DNA of 61,500 nt from a virus, in the IMG/VR virus record IMGVR_UViG_3300047509_000139, positions 1 to 61,500 of that record. One strand, given 5' to 3'. Positions 30,689-38,665 of the stretch are shown piece by piece (the stretch's first letter is position 1; each line of letters begins with the position of its first letter). A model generated the notes under the pieces. That model saw nothing but the letters and a program-made list of their open reading frames with translations, did no database searches and was not told where the DNA came from. The position numbers and the translations under genes were made by a program.

Positions 30689-30762
30689 GCGGGCGTGGTA
30701 TAGAGGCCGTGCCCTGGGCTTCCAACCCAGAGACGAGGATTCGAATTCCTCCACCCGCTCCA
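30689..30762 (+). tRNA. tRNA-Gly (UCC)
   Basis: Acceptor GCGGGCG/CACCCGC (one C-A mismatch), anticodon stem CTGGG/CCCAG, loop CTTCCAA. Confidence 0.93.
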
Positions 30763-30770
30763 ATTTGCTT

Positions 30771-30845
30771 GCTGGGTTCGTCTAGCGGCTAGGATTGGGC
30801 GTTGCCAATGCTCAGACACGGGTTCGAGTCCCGTACCCCGCACCA
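30771..30845 (+). tRNA. tRNA-Gly (GCC)
   Basis: Acceptor GCTGGGT/ACCCCGC (one T-C mismatch), loop TTGCCAA with G-T pairs in the anticodon stem, T-loop TTCGAGT. Confidence 0.9.
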
Positions 30846-30846
30846 T

Positions 30847-30921
30847 GCCGGAATAGCTCAGGTGGAAGAGCACCTCACTCGTAACGAGGAGATCTGGTTT
30901 CGATTACCAGTTCTGGCTCCA
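30847..30921 (+). tRNA. tRNA-Thr (CGU)
   Basis: Acceptor GCCGGAA/TTCTGGC, loop CTCGTAA with an A-C closing mismatch, encoded CCA. Confidence 0.92.
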
Positions 30922-30995
30922 GCCGGTATAGCTCAGTGGAAGAGCAGTTGCTTGGTAAGCAACCGACGAGCGTTCAATTCGCTCTGCTGGCTCCA
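30922..30995 (+). tRNA. tRNA-Thr (GGU)
   Basis: Acceptor GCCGGTA/TGCTGGC, anticodon stem GTTGC/GCAAC, loop TTGGTAA. Abuts the previous tRNA without spacer. Confidence 0.94.
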
Positions 30996-31001
30996 AGTTT
31001 T

Positions 31002-31076
31002 GCCGCGCAAGCATTGCTGGCGATGCGCTGCTCCTGTAAAGCAGTGAATTCCGTTCGATTCGGAAGCGTGGCTCCA
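31002..31076 (+). tRNA. tRNA-Thr (UGU)
   Basis: Acceptor GCCGCGC/GCGTGGC, anticodon stem CTGCT/AGCAG, loop CCTGTAA, T-loop TTCGATT. Confidence 0.93.
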
Positions 31077-31077
31077 T

Positions 31078-31154
31078 CCCCTCCAAGCTCTCCGGGTGGG
31101 CGCTCGTCTGATACGCGAGTTATCGACTGTGTTCGATTCACAGGGAGGGGACCA
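31078..31154 (+). tRNA. tRNA-Ile (GAU)
   Basis: Acceptor CCCCTCC/GGAGGGG, loop CTGATAC, T-loop TTCGATT, encoded CCA. Confidence 0.92.
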
Positions 31155-31201
31155 AGTTCTATTGCGGAACCCGGTGCGTTATGCCGTAGCATATAAGCTT
31201 A

Positions 31202-31550
31202 ATGGCGAACCGATACGCATACGTAAAGAAGGCAATTGCTAAAAGGAAACTCTGGGCCGACAAACTTAAGGATCGTCCATGTGAGCGATGTGGTATCAGG
31301 TATCCGCCATGTTGTCATGGAGTGGCATCATAGAGATCGAGCCAAGAAGTCCTTTGGGATTGGCCCAGGCAATTTTACGCGCAGTCGCAAGTTGTTACTT
31401 GAAGAGATTGCCAAGTGCGATTTGTATTGCGCTAACTGTCATCGTTTGGTTGAGGAATCATTGCGGCGAAGTGGACCGGTGCCATGCGAGGCTCATAACC
31501 TCAGCGAGTCCGTTCAACTCGGAACGCCGCAACCATTTTTGGGGTGCTAG
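31202..31550 (+). CDS. HNH endonuclease gene in the tRNA array, broken by a +1 shift
   Basis: Starts MANRYAYVKKAIAKRKLWAD, then DRPCERCGIRYPPCC. The frame soon stops, but the +1 frame continues VMEWHHRDRAKKSFGIGPGN and LLEEIAKCDLYCANCHRLVE, completing an HNH domain (two Cys pairs and the HH motif). The shift lies at about 31,310 (CATGTTGTC). The 3' end runs through tRNA-Met, so its natural stop is uncertain. Typical freestanding homing endonuclease next to a tRNA gene. Confidence 0.7.
31462..31535 (+). tRNA. tRNA-Met (CAU)
   Basis: Acceptor TGCGGCG/CGCCGCA, anticodon stem GAGG/CCTC plus a C-A mismatch, loop CTCATAA, encoded CCA. Whether it is the initiator or elongator type, or tRNA-Ile2 precursor, is not clear. 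It overlaps the 3' end of the HNH frame. Confidence 0.85.
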
Positions 31551-31616
31551 CTCATTCAGGAGAGCGCCGGTCCTGCAAACCGGAGGCGCTGGGGGCAGAG
31601 CCCAGGCATTCCACCA
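31541..31616 (+). tRNA. tRNA-Ala (UGC), unusual T-loop
   Basis: Acceptor GGGGTGC/GCATTCC, anticodon stem CCGGT/ACCGG, loop CCTGCAA. The T-loop is GGCAGAG instead of TTCRANY; stem CTGGG/CCCAG is intact. Encoded CCA. Confidence 0.85.
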
Positions 31617-31621
31617 TTTTC

Positions 31622-31697
31622 GCAGGGGAGGCCGTCGTGGTCGAGGCGCTGGCCTGAAAAGCCAGACAAGCACGTTCGATTCGTGCCCCCTGCACCA
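31622..31697 (+). tRNA. tRNA-Phe (GAA)
   Basis: Acceptor GCAGGGG/CCCCTGC, anticodon stem CTGGC/GCCAG, loop CTGAAAA, T-loop TTCGATT. Confidence 0.94.
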
Positions 31698-31700
31698 GAT

Positions 31701-31775
31701 GTGACCGTGGCCGAGTGGCTTAGGCGTGCGGCTGTGAACCGCTCCACGAGAGTTCAATTCTCTCCGGTCACCCCA
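31701..31775 (+). tRNA. tRNA-His (GUG)
   Basis: Acceptor GTGACCG/CGGTCAC, anticodon stem GCGG/CCGC plus T-T, loop CTGTGAA, encoded CCA. Confidence 0.93.
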
Positions 31776-31782
31776 TTGTTGA

Positions 31783-31857
31783 TGGCGGGTCGTTCAGTGG
31801 CCAGGACGGCAGATTTTGAATCTGTTCACGCCGGTTCGAGTCCGGCCCCGCTAACCA
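31783..31857 (+). tRNA. tRNA-Gln (UUG)
   Basis: Acceptor TGGCGGG/CCCGCTA, anticodon stem GCAGA/TCTGT, loop TTTTGAA, T-loop TTCGAGT. Confidence 0.93.
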
Positions 31858-31858
31858 T

Positions 31859-31933
31859 AGCCGGTTCATTCAGCGCTTAGGATTCCTGGCTCTGACCCAG
31901 GCCACGAAGGTTGAAATCCTTCACCGGCTACCA
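31859..31933 (+). tRNA. tRNA-Gln (CUG), unusual T-loop
   Basis: Acceptor AGCCGGT/ACCGGCT, anticodon stem CCTGG/CCAGG, loop CTCTGAC. T-loop reads TTGAAAT, with G where C56 is expected. Confidence 0.9.
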
Positions 31934-31940
31934 TTTTCAA

Positions 31941-32018
31941 GCCCCCGTCGTTCAATGGATTAGGATACTGCGCTACGAACGCAGAGATTTGTAGGTTCGA
32001 GTCCTACCGGGGGTACCA
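31941..32018 (+). tRNA. tRNA-Arg (ACG)
   Basis: Acceptor GCCCCCG/CGGGGGT, anticodon stem CTGCG/CGCAG, loop CTACGAA; A34 would need conversion to inosine by TadA. Confidence 0.94.
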
Positions 32019-32022
32019 TTTT

Positions 32023-32100
32023 GACCGTGTAGCTCAGTTGGAAACGAGCGCTGTCCTCCGAAGGCAGAGGCCGCTGGTTCGATCCCAGCCACGGTCACCA
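32023..32100 (+). tRNA. tRNA-Arg (CCG)
   Basis: Acceptor GACCGTG/CACGGTC, loop CTCCGAA, T-loop TTCGATC, encoded CCA. Confidence 0.93.
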
Positions 32101-32108
32101 AAGTTTAT

Positions 32109-32183
32109 GGGCGCGTCTTCCAGCGGCCAGGATGGGGCTCTGTCTAAGCCTCGACGGGAGTTCAACTCTCCTCGCGCCCGCCA
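32109..32183 (+). tRNA. tRNA-Asp (GUC)
   Basis: Acceptor GGGCGCG/CGCGCCC, anticodon stem GGGCT/AGCCT, loop CTGTCTA, T-loop TTCAACT. Confidence 0.93.
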
Positions 32184-32189
32184 TATTAC

Positions 32190-32266
32190 GTCCGCATGGT
32201 GCAGACGGCTAGCATACCTGATTCTCAATCAGGAGATCGCGGGTTCGAGTCCCGCTGCGGACGCCA
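32190..32266 (+). tRNA. tRNA-Glu (CUC)
   Basis: Acceptor GTCCGCA/TGCGGAC, anticodon stem CCTGA/TCAGG, loop TTCTCAA, encoded CCA. Confidence 0.94.
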
Positions 32267-32267
32267 C

Positions 32268-32343
32268 GGCCCAGAGCACGAACGGATGAGTGCCCTGACT
32301 TTCAATCAGGTGACAGTGGGGTCAGCACCCACCTGGGCTACCA
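32268..32343 (+). tRNA. tRNA-Glu (UUC), unusual T-loop
   Basis: Acceptor GGCCCAG/CTGGGCT, D-stem GCAC/GTGC, anticodon stem CCTGA/TCAGG, loop CTTTCAA. T-loop GTCAGCA instead of TTCRANY, stem GTGGG/CCCAC intact. Confidence 0.88.
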
Positions 32344-32350
32344 AGTTTTC

Positions 32351-32425
32351 GGGACCAAAGCTTAGATGGCGAAGCAGGAGGCTCTTAACCTTCAGAACTC
32401 GGTTCGATTCCGAGTGGTCCCACCA
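32351..32425 (+). tRNA. tRNA-Lys (CUU)
   Basis: Acceptor GGGACCA/TGGTCCC, loop CTCTTAA, T-loop TTCGATT. Confidence 0.94.
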
Positions 32426-32431
32426 AGTTGT

Positions 32432-32518
32432 TGGCAGGTACCCGAGCGGTAGCAGGGATCTGGCTGTTAACCAGACGGCGCAAGCCCATCGCAGGTTCGA
32501 ATCCTGCCCTGCCAGCCA
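32432..32518 (+). tRNA. tRNA-Asn (GUU)
   Basis: Acceptor TGGCAGG/CCTGCCA, anticodon stem TCTGG/CCAGA, loop CTGTTAA. The variable region is long (CGGCGCAAGCCCATC), unusual for tRNA-Asn. Confidence 0.92.
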
Positions 32519-32526
32519 ACATTCGA

Positions 32527-32600
32527 TTCCTGGTCGTCCAACGGCAGGGCGGTGTTCTTATAAAGCACTTACGGTGGTTCGACTCCACCCCAGGGAACCA
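32527..32600 (+). tRNA. tRNA-Ile (UAU)
   Basis: Acceptor TTCCTGG/CCAGGGA, anticodon stem GTGTT/AGCAC, loop CTTATAA; reads AUA directly. Confidence 0.93.
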
Positions 32601-32601
32601 T

Positions 32602-32680
32602 GCGGGAGTCACCGGTATTGGCATCCGGTCCTAGTCCTACAAACTAGTGATTGCTGGTTCAATTCCAGCCTCCCGTACCA
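32602..32680 (+). tRNA. tRNA-Val (UAC)
   Basis: Acceptor GCGGGAG/CTCCCGT, anticodon stem CTAGT/ACTAG, loop CCTACAA, T-loop TTCAATT. Confidence 0.93.
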
Positions 32681-32685
32681 TTTTC

Positions 32686-32761
32686 GGGAAGGTAGCTCAA
32701 ACGGCAGAGCGCAGTCCTTTTAAGTCTGGCGATCGGGGTTCGAGGCCCCGCCTTCCCACCA
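32686..32761 (+). tRNA. tRNA-Lys (UUU)
   Basis: Acceptor GGGAAGG/CCTTCCC, loop CTTTTAA, one T-T mismatch in the anticodon stem, T-loop TTCGAGG. Confidence 0.91.
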
Positions 32762-32763
32762 AG

Positions 32764-32842
32764 ATCCCCGTATCGGTCCTGTTTCCTAAACAGGTAAAGC
32801 CGTAATTGGACGATGCGAGTTCGAGTCTCGCCGGGGATACCA
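32764..32842 (+). tRNA. tRNA-Arg (CCU) without a normal D-arm
   Basis: Acceptor ATCCCCG/CGGGGAT and T-arm GCGAG-TTCGAGT-CTCGC are standard. The anticodon arm CCTGT-TTCCTAA-ACAGG follows the acceptor after only TATCGGT. A D-loop-like piece GCCGTAATTGGACGAT lies between anticodon arm and T-arm, and CGGT before the anticodon arm can pair with GCCG after it. Encoded CCA. Confidence 0.8.
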
Positions 32843-32843
32843 C

Positions 32844-32920
32844 GGGCGCGTACCGGCCTCGGTTTCTACCCGAGTTCACCGTAATGGACGATGCGGGTTC
32901 AAGTCCCGCCGCGCCTTCCA
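32844..32920 (+). tRNA. tRNA-Arg (UCU) without a normal D-arm
   Basis: Acceptor GGGCGCG/CGCGCCT, TACCGGC, anticodon arm CTCGG-TTTCTAC-CCGAG, then TTCACCGTAATGGACGAT and T-arm GCGGG-TTCAAGT-CCCGC. Same rearrangement as the preceding tRNA-Arg. Confidence 0.8.
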
Positions 32921-33030
32921 CCTCGTTCGTTGAGCTTGCCGCACGCGATGGCATCGCGCTTGCGCACCGCTCTCCGAAGCTTGCGCCGTTTCTGCTCGTT
33001 GCGCCACTTCGTCTGTTCTCGTGTAGTCAT
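32899..33030 (-). CDS. 43-aa basic protein overlapping the last tRNA
   Basis: MTTREQTKWRNEQKRRKLRR, very basic, on the strand opposite to tRNA-Arg and overlapping its 3' end by 22 nt. It follows the upstream gene by one base. Possible, but tRNA overlap argues for caution. Confidence 0.4.
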   Translation of the reverse strand: MTTREQTKWRNEQKRRKLRRAVRKRDAIACGKLNERGGRRGGT

Positions 33031-33031
33031 C

Positions 33032-33244
33032 TCAGTTTCGAGCCTTTGCCCTGGAGTCGATGGCCGGCCCAGGCATGGAAGTTATGAACCACCGGTCATC
33101 GTCGTTCTCGCCGAGTGCCCAGAGCAGGGTCTTGCATGCAGCTATCTTGCTGTAGACGATGCGAGGATCGTGAGCTTTGCGGCAGTCCATGGAGAGCAGT
33201 GCTTTCAGTTTTTCTCTCAACTCCTGCTTTGTCTTGACGCTCAT
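33032..33244 (-). CDS. 70-aa hypothetical protein
   Basis: MSVKTKQELREKLKALLSMD, helical N-terminus, then CKTLLWALGENDDDRWFITS. ATGA junction to the next gene. No family recognised. Confidence 0.6.
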   Translation of the reverse strand: MSVKTKQELREKLKALLSMDCRKAHDPRIVYSKIAACKTLLWALGENDDDRWFITSMPGPAIDSRAKARN

Positions 33245-33570
33245 TGCGAACTCCTTGGCAGCGCTGGGCCGTCGCTCAGCCGATTCTTCAACCTGCCCTG
33301 ATTCGCCGGAGTAAAGTCTTCCTGGTCCAGCTTTTCGCGCGGGTTGAGAGCTTGCAACGCTCCGTCCTTGGTCAACCAAAACAGAGAGTCGCCGCCGAAT
33401 GGTATGGTACTACCCTGGCGTACGCATGCGTTTCCCTCGACAACCATTTGCATCCAGTCCACATAATCATCGTGATCTACGCCGGCAACGAAGCGGTTGC
33501 GGTAGGACATCCGCATCTTGTTCGGCAAGCCCAAGGCATGGCGAGCGAGTTCCCTTTGTTTCTCTGTCAT
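33241..33570 (-). CDS. conserved phage protein (RHALGLPNK type)
   Basis: 109 aa. ARHALGLPNKMRMSYRNRFV, GGDSLFWLTKDGALQAL and REKLDQEDFTPA are the conserved parts of a small protein found in many phages and prophages; function unknown. The ATG overlaps the Lar-like gene stop. Confidence 0.75.
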   Translation of the reverse strand: MTEKQRELARHALGLPNKMRMSYRNRFVAGVDHDDYVDWMQMVVEGNACVRQGSTIPFGGDSLFWLTKDGALQALNPREKLDQEDFTPANQGRLKNRLSDGPALPRSSQ

Positions 33571-33758
33571 GGTTGGACCTTCTGCCCAATTCGTGTATTC
33601 CACTGAAAGGCTGCACCGCCTTGGTCTCCACCGATTGGCCCGGTGGCCCCGCATGGGCATGTGACCCGAACGCCACGAGGCGATGCTAGAAACGATAAAT
33701 CTTCTCCGGATTCACCGCACCACGGGCACGGTAGCAGTTTATCAGTCTTGACGCTCAC
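33567..33758 (-). CDS. Lar-like zinc-ribbon protein
   Basis: 63 aa. KLLPCPWCGESGEDLSF..VTCPCGATGP and a final FQWNTRIG match the Lar (restriction alleviation) family, four-Cys ribbons. In E. coli, Lar of the Rac prophage modulates type I restriction; here the same role would be inference. Confidence 0.75.
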   Translation of the reverse strand: MSVKTDKLLPCPWCGESGEDLSFLASPRGVRVTCPCGATGPIGGDQGGAAFQWNTRIGQKVQP

Positions 33759-34111
33759 TTCGTCTTCTCCAGAATGGCTATCGCGCGATCCGCCAATGCG
33801 CTCGTGATACCGGTAGAGAACTCGGTCTGCACGAGGTTCGGTTGAAAACCGTCAACGTCTCCATCATCGTCTATGATCACGAAAGATTCCAGGTCGAATT
33901 TGTGCCCGTTCTCGTCGAACCACTTCCAGATCTCACGCCCGCGCGTTGGAGATTCCAGGAGCAGAGAACCAGGCTTCGGATACTCGCGCAGGTCCGGAGT
34001 CTTGCCGACCACCTGAGCGCGGACTCCCCAAGATGACAGATATTCTCGGAGCTTTACCAACGGCGTACCGTAGCGCATTGTTTCCGAGGTCCGCAAGCAC
34101 GCGGAACTCAT
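33755..34111 (-). CDS. HAD-like protein (HAD_SAK type), N-terminus missing
   Basis: 118 aa from the ATG overlapping the Fic stop. GTPLVKLREYLSSWGVRAQV, RGREIWKWFDENG and SFVIIDDDGDVDGF match the C-terminal two thirds of HAD domains of the Swiss-army-knife RNA-repair type, with the late acidic motif DDDGD. The N-terminal DxDGV nucleophile motif is absent, and the upstream gene leaves no room for it. Likely a truncated or non-catalytic copy. Confidence 0.65.
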   Translation of the reverse strand: MSSACLRTSETMRYGTPLVKLREYLSSWGVRAQVVGKTPDLREYPKPGSLLLESPTRGREIWKWFDENGHKFDLESFVIIDDDGDVDGFQPNLVQTEFSTGITSALADRAIAILEKTK

Positions 34112-34572
34112 GGATTTCCTATCCAATCTCCAAACAAATCATGCGGAGGAAAGATCGGGGATAGCAGCGTTGAGTTTTTCCAGTTGAACAGGATTTTGCC
34201 AGTTCGCCCATTGCCGTCAACGAACGGATGAATCAGTTCGAACTCTTTGTAGAATTCCAGCGGCGTGAGGTTATCTTTCTGCTCAAACAAGAAGGCAAGT
34301 TTTAGCGGTACTTCCTCCCAATCTGGGAATATTCGCGAACCGATACGCACGCGTACCTGACGGAGGCCGTTTAGATTCTTGCGTGGCTCAATCATCTGCC
34401 CAAGCATGATCGCATCCTTTAATACAGGCCCACTCTGCGGACATGCTTGTGCAAGCGTCCACGCCCAGGCATTGAGCATCCAACCAACGCGGGTTATCCC
34501 GTCAAGAGCAGATACATCGTGCCCCTGCCTGCGAACTTCTTCAGCCACGTAATCGATAACACCGTACTTCAA
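34108..34572 (-). CDS. Fic domain protein
   Basis: 154 aa with a TTG start in a TTGA overlap. HPFVDGNGRTGK is the Fic core motif (HPFx[DE]GNGRxxR-like, final K instead of R). Fic proteins transfer AMP or other phosphate groups onto protein hydroxyls. The N-terminal helices match phage members of the family. The target is unknown; host-protein modification is plausible. Confidence 0.8.
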   Translation of the reverse strand: MKYGVIDYVAEEVRRQGHDVSALDGITRVGWMLNAWAWTLAQACPQSGPVLKDAIMLGQMIEPRKNLNGLRQVRVRIGSRIFPDWEEVPLKLAFLFEQKDNLTPLEFYKEFELIHPFVDGNGRTGKILFNWKNSTLLSPIFPPHDLFGDWIGNP

Positions 34573-34877
34573 TCGGCACCTTCCTGCAATTGTTCCGGAA
34601 GTGGTGCAGGTATTGCACCATTCCATAGTTCGTCCTCATAGATCGGCTTGCCGAACTTGATCTGCGGTTGTACTCCGCAAGACGGGCACCAGAGGTGGTC
34701 AACGTATCGGACCTCGCCACCGCCGCCTCCGGCACAACCCCACTCTCTGCCCCACCAGATCGAGCGGCCGGTTCGGACGGTCTGGATGAACGCTCCAGTC
34801 TTCTTGCACTTGTAGCCGCCGTCCGGCTGACGCACGGCGTGCGCAGCGAGAAATAGCCAGTCAGTCTTTCGCATCAT
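34569..34877 (-). CDS. hypothetical Cys/Trp-containing protein
   Basis: 102 aa. WWGREWGCAGGGGGEVRYVD and LWCPSCGVQP give a Cys pair. A second ATG three bases on could also be the start. Function unknown. Confidence 0.6.
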   Translation of the reverse strand: MMRKTDWLFLAAHAVRQPDGGYKCKKTGAFIQTVRTGRSIWWGREWGCAGGGGGEVRYVDHLWCPSCGVQPQIKFGKPIYEDELWNGAIPAPLPEQLQEGAD

Positions 34878-35026
34878 GCGGTACCTTTCCGGACACCACG
34901 AAGTCCGCGAACTGCTTCAGCACCGCGCTGTAGCGGTCGTGATGCACTTCCGGATTCGAATGGAAATCCACTTCGGCCTCTTCCAGCCTGCGCCTCAACA
35001 GGTCTTTCGATCAGGTCGTCTATCAT
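34861..35026 (-). CDS. small protein, broken by a +1 shift
   Basis: Frame 1: MIDDLIE at ATG 35026. After about six codons protein-like sequence continues in the +1 frame (KDLLRRRLEEAEVDFHSNPE, DRYSAVLKQFADFV) to a stop at 34861. Break at ATCGAAAGACC (35,005-35,012); removing one G restores a helical 54-aa protein. Confidence 0.55.
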
Positions 35027-35157
35027 TCGCTGCAATCTGCTCCTTCTTGCTGATCAAATTCTTCGTAAGCGCCCATGTCTTGACGCGCGTCGTCTAGAGA
35101 TTCATTGAACATTTCATCGTTGTTGCGTTGCTCTTCCGTGTATTTTGCGTATGTCAT
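35023..35157 (-). CDS. 44-aa acidic protein
   Basis: MTYAKYTEEQRNNDEMFNES and the end QQEGADCSE; highly acidic, no family. First gene after dyad promoter P4. Confidence 0.55.
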   Translation of the reverse strand: MTYAKYTEEQRNNDEMFNESLDDARQDMGAYEEFDQQEGADCSE

Positions 35158-35160
35158 GCG

Positions 35161-35192
35161 TTGAATATACCAGTATTCAAGTTGGATGTCAA
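35161..35192 (-). promoter_or_regulatory. dyad promoter P4
   Basis: -35 TTGACA (35,187-35,192), 17-nt spacer, TATATT; perfect dyad at 35,161-35,180 identical to P1 and P2. Confidence 0.85.
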
Positions 35193-35215
35193 CAGAAAAG
35201 TGATGTGCAAGAAGT

Positions 35216-36726
<1,511 letters not shown>

Positions 36727-36730
<4 letters not shown>

Positions 36731-37479
36731 TTTGCAACGTTCCAAAACAGAGCACCAGGAGACGCCTGTGTCTTTATGAACTGCCACGCCTTGGCATCGT
36801 AGTTTGTACACGACGGAAACGGCGGAGGTGCCTTGGCGTCCTGCTCGAACCTTTCCGGTGCAACCGTCAGGAACGCCCTCCCCGCATCCGGAACTGCGCC
36901 GATCTGAACTGCATGGAACTGAGCGCACGGCCAAGCCAACTGAAGTGCGCGTGTGAGCACGCCGCTTCCGGCTACGGTCCACACCTCAGTCGGCATTACT
37001 GGCAGCGATAACGCAAAGTAGGCAAGAGCACTGATGAACTCCACCGTATCCAACCCGAACGGTAGAAACGTTGCTCCAGAGATGGCACAGTAAGAACGCG
37101 CACGCGCACGGACCACAGACATGTATCCGACCGGGACCTCCACAATTCGCGCTCCCATGCGTTCAGCTTCCAGCGTCAGCGGATACCGTTCGGACCGCTG
37201 AGCGCAAAATATCGTGGCTCTCTTTCCAGTTGCAATAGCGGCATGAGCTAGCGCCACCTGAGCATATCCGTAAACCGGTGAAGCATAGACATATTCTTCC
37301 TCCGAACCATTCATCAGCAAGGGCAAGATGCGGGCTTTCGTTCCTCCAGGCACCAGATCGTCGCGGACCACGGTTATGCCTTCCACTTCCTCGATCACAG
37401 CCGGGGGTCCGAAACAGGTATCGGATGACAACGATATGCCGGAATCGAACAATCCCTGCTGTGCCGTCGTTCTAGCCAC
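36727..37479 (-). CDS. PLP-dependent fold-type II enzyme (ACC deaminase/D-cysteine desulfhydrase-like)
   Basis: 250 aa from a GTG after GAGGCG. VVRDDLVPGGTKARILPLLM aligns with the family's KRDDL..GGNKxRKLE (Lys binds PLP). ASPVYGYAQVALAHAAIATG and TIFCAQRSERYPL fit the next beta-alpha units. It is shorter than bacterial enzymes (about 330 aa). It directly precedes a DNA methyltransferase with a 4-bp overlap, a pairing seen in phages, where PLP enzymes have been proposed to act in DNA-base hypermodification; here that is inference. Confidence 0.75.
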
Positions 37480-37681
37480 GCTTGCGCCTCGGAACAACTG
37501 GTTCCTGGACAGCCCGGCCAAGGTGCTCCATCATCGCTGGATTGTCGCGCAGAGCATTGCGGAGTTCGACGATGCGTTTGGATGCGCGCACGACACCCGC
37601 TGGATCGACGCCACCCATGCATCGGTTCAGATCCCGTTTGGCACTTTCGAGTTCCGACAGCAGTACCGCACGATCAGGCAT
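37472..37681 (-). CDS. 69-aa hypothetical protein
   Basis: MPDRAVLLSELESAKRDLNR, helical, ending VPRRKRG. Overlaps the PLP gene start by 8 nt. No family recognised. Confidence 0.6.
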   Translation of the reverse strand: MPDRAVLLSELESAKRDLNRCMGGVDPAGVVRASKRIVELRNALRDNPAMMEHLGRAVQEPVVPRRKRG

Positions 37682-37916
37682 CGTTGTCCCTCAGTTCGTA
37701 CACGGTGATACCGGAGTCTCGATCTCTGGCGATGCATACGATCACATGTCCGGCCTTCCTGAGATCGCTCACACGGCCGGTATACTTCAGCGATATTTCC
37801 GCCAACTCCCGGTTGGTAGCCCGCCCTCGCTGTAGCCGCTCCAGAATGGCGCGGCATTGGGCAGAAAGGCGGGCTACCTCTGGCGGAGTAGCCCATTGAA
37901 GACTCAGTTGATCCAT
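37674..37916 (-). CDS. winged-helix DNA-binding protein
   Basis: 80 aa. ILERLQRGRATNRELAEISL, YTGRVSDLRKAGHVIVCIAR and GITVYELRD match a phage helix-turn-helix family (LxxG..T..EL....Y..R.SDLR..G). Might regulate nearby promoters. Confidence 0.75.
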   Translation of the reverse strand: MDQLSLQWATPPEVARLSAQCRAILERLQRGRATNRELAEISLKYTGRVSDLRKAGHVIVCIARDRDSGITVYELRDNDA

Positions 37917-37933
37917 GGCCGCCTCAGCGCCGA

Positions 37934-38614
37934 TTAAACAGGCTCCGCGTAATAGGTTCGCTCGCCGCTCTTCTCGGATTTCTCCGAACGCACTCCCTTG
38001 CCGGTAAGCGATTCTGCTCCGCGCTTAATCGTCCCGCCGAGCGCAGCCCGCACCGTGGATTCGCCCCAGCCGGTGCGCTCCATGATCTGAGCTATCGTTG
38101 CTCCACTCTTTCGCTGGAGCATGGCGACAACTTCCAGCGTCTTCGGTCCGAACGCTTCGTGACCATTGCTCGATGCCCTTGCTTTTCGGGCTTTCTTCTC
38201 CGCGGCCGGCTTTGCGACCTTCGCTGTCTTTGCCGCCTTTGCCGCCTTCGGCTTGCGCACTAGCTTATTCTTCGTTGCCATTTCCTCTCCTTCTCCTTTG
38301 CTTGCTTCCGCTGCCGCGATCTCTTCCTCGGTAGGACCGAGGCGCGAATCAGCGAGCCGCTGGATGACCTTCCAGATTCTACCCAGCATGTCTGTATTCG
38401 ACCGGACTTTGTTGACTGGCTTGCAATCCGCAAAGCCCGGTATACCAGCAAAGCTGTTCCACAACGCTACCAGCTTGCTACCCGGCCAGTCCGCGCCGAT
38501 GCGTAGCAGTTCTTCTTTCGCACTGAAGCAGATCTTATCCGGCTCGACCTCAGGATCAATCGGTTTTTCTACCGCAGCCACATTTAGATCAGAATCGATC
38601 GTGAAATAAAACAT
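37934..38614 (-). CDS. DUF3489-type protein
   Basis: 226 aa. Residues 1-100 are a folded domain (MFYFTIDSDLNVAAVEKPID; WPGSKLVALWNSFAGIPGF); residues 110-160 are a Lys/Ala-rich repeat segment (KAAKAAKTAKVAKPAAEKKA), and the C-terminus GATIAQIMERTGWGESTVRA is the winged-helix-like DUF3489 domain. Likely DNA-binding. First gene after dyad promoter P5. Confidence 0.8.
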   Translation of the reverse strand: MFYFTIDSDLNVAAVEKPIDPEVEPDKICFSAKEELLRIGADWPGSKLVALWNSFAGIPGFADCKPVNKVRSNTDMLGRIWKVIQRLADSRLGPTEEEIAAAEASKGEGEEMATKNKLVRKPKAAKAAKTAKVAKPAAEKKARKARASSNGHEAFGPKTLEVVAMLQRKSGATIAQIMERTGWGESTVRAALGGTIKRGAESLTGKGVRSEKSEKSGERTYYAEPV

Positions 38615-38633
38615 CGTTCGTGTTTCCTCCGAC

Positions 38634-38665
38634 TTGAATGTACCAGTATTCAAAGTGCATGTCAA
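38634..38665 (-). promoter_or_regulatory. dyad promoter P5 (variant)
   Basis: -35 TTGACA (38,660-38,665), 17-nt spacer, TACATT; dyad at 38,634-38,653 with one change from P1. It overlaps the end of the upstream gene. Confidence 0.82.

Noticed and set aside
29549-32954. Many open frames on both strands of the tRNA array
   Set aside because: All are readings of tRNA genes; only the HNH gene has family motifs.
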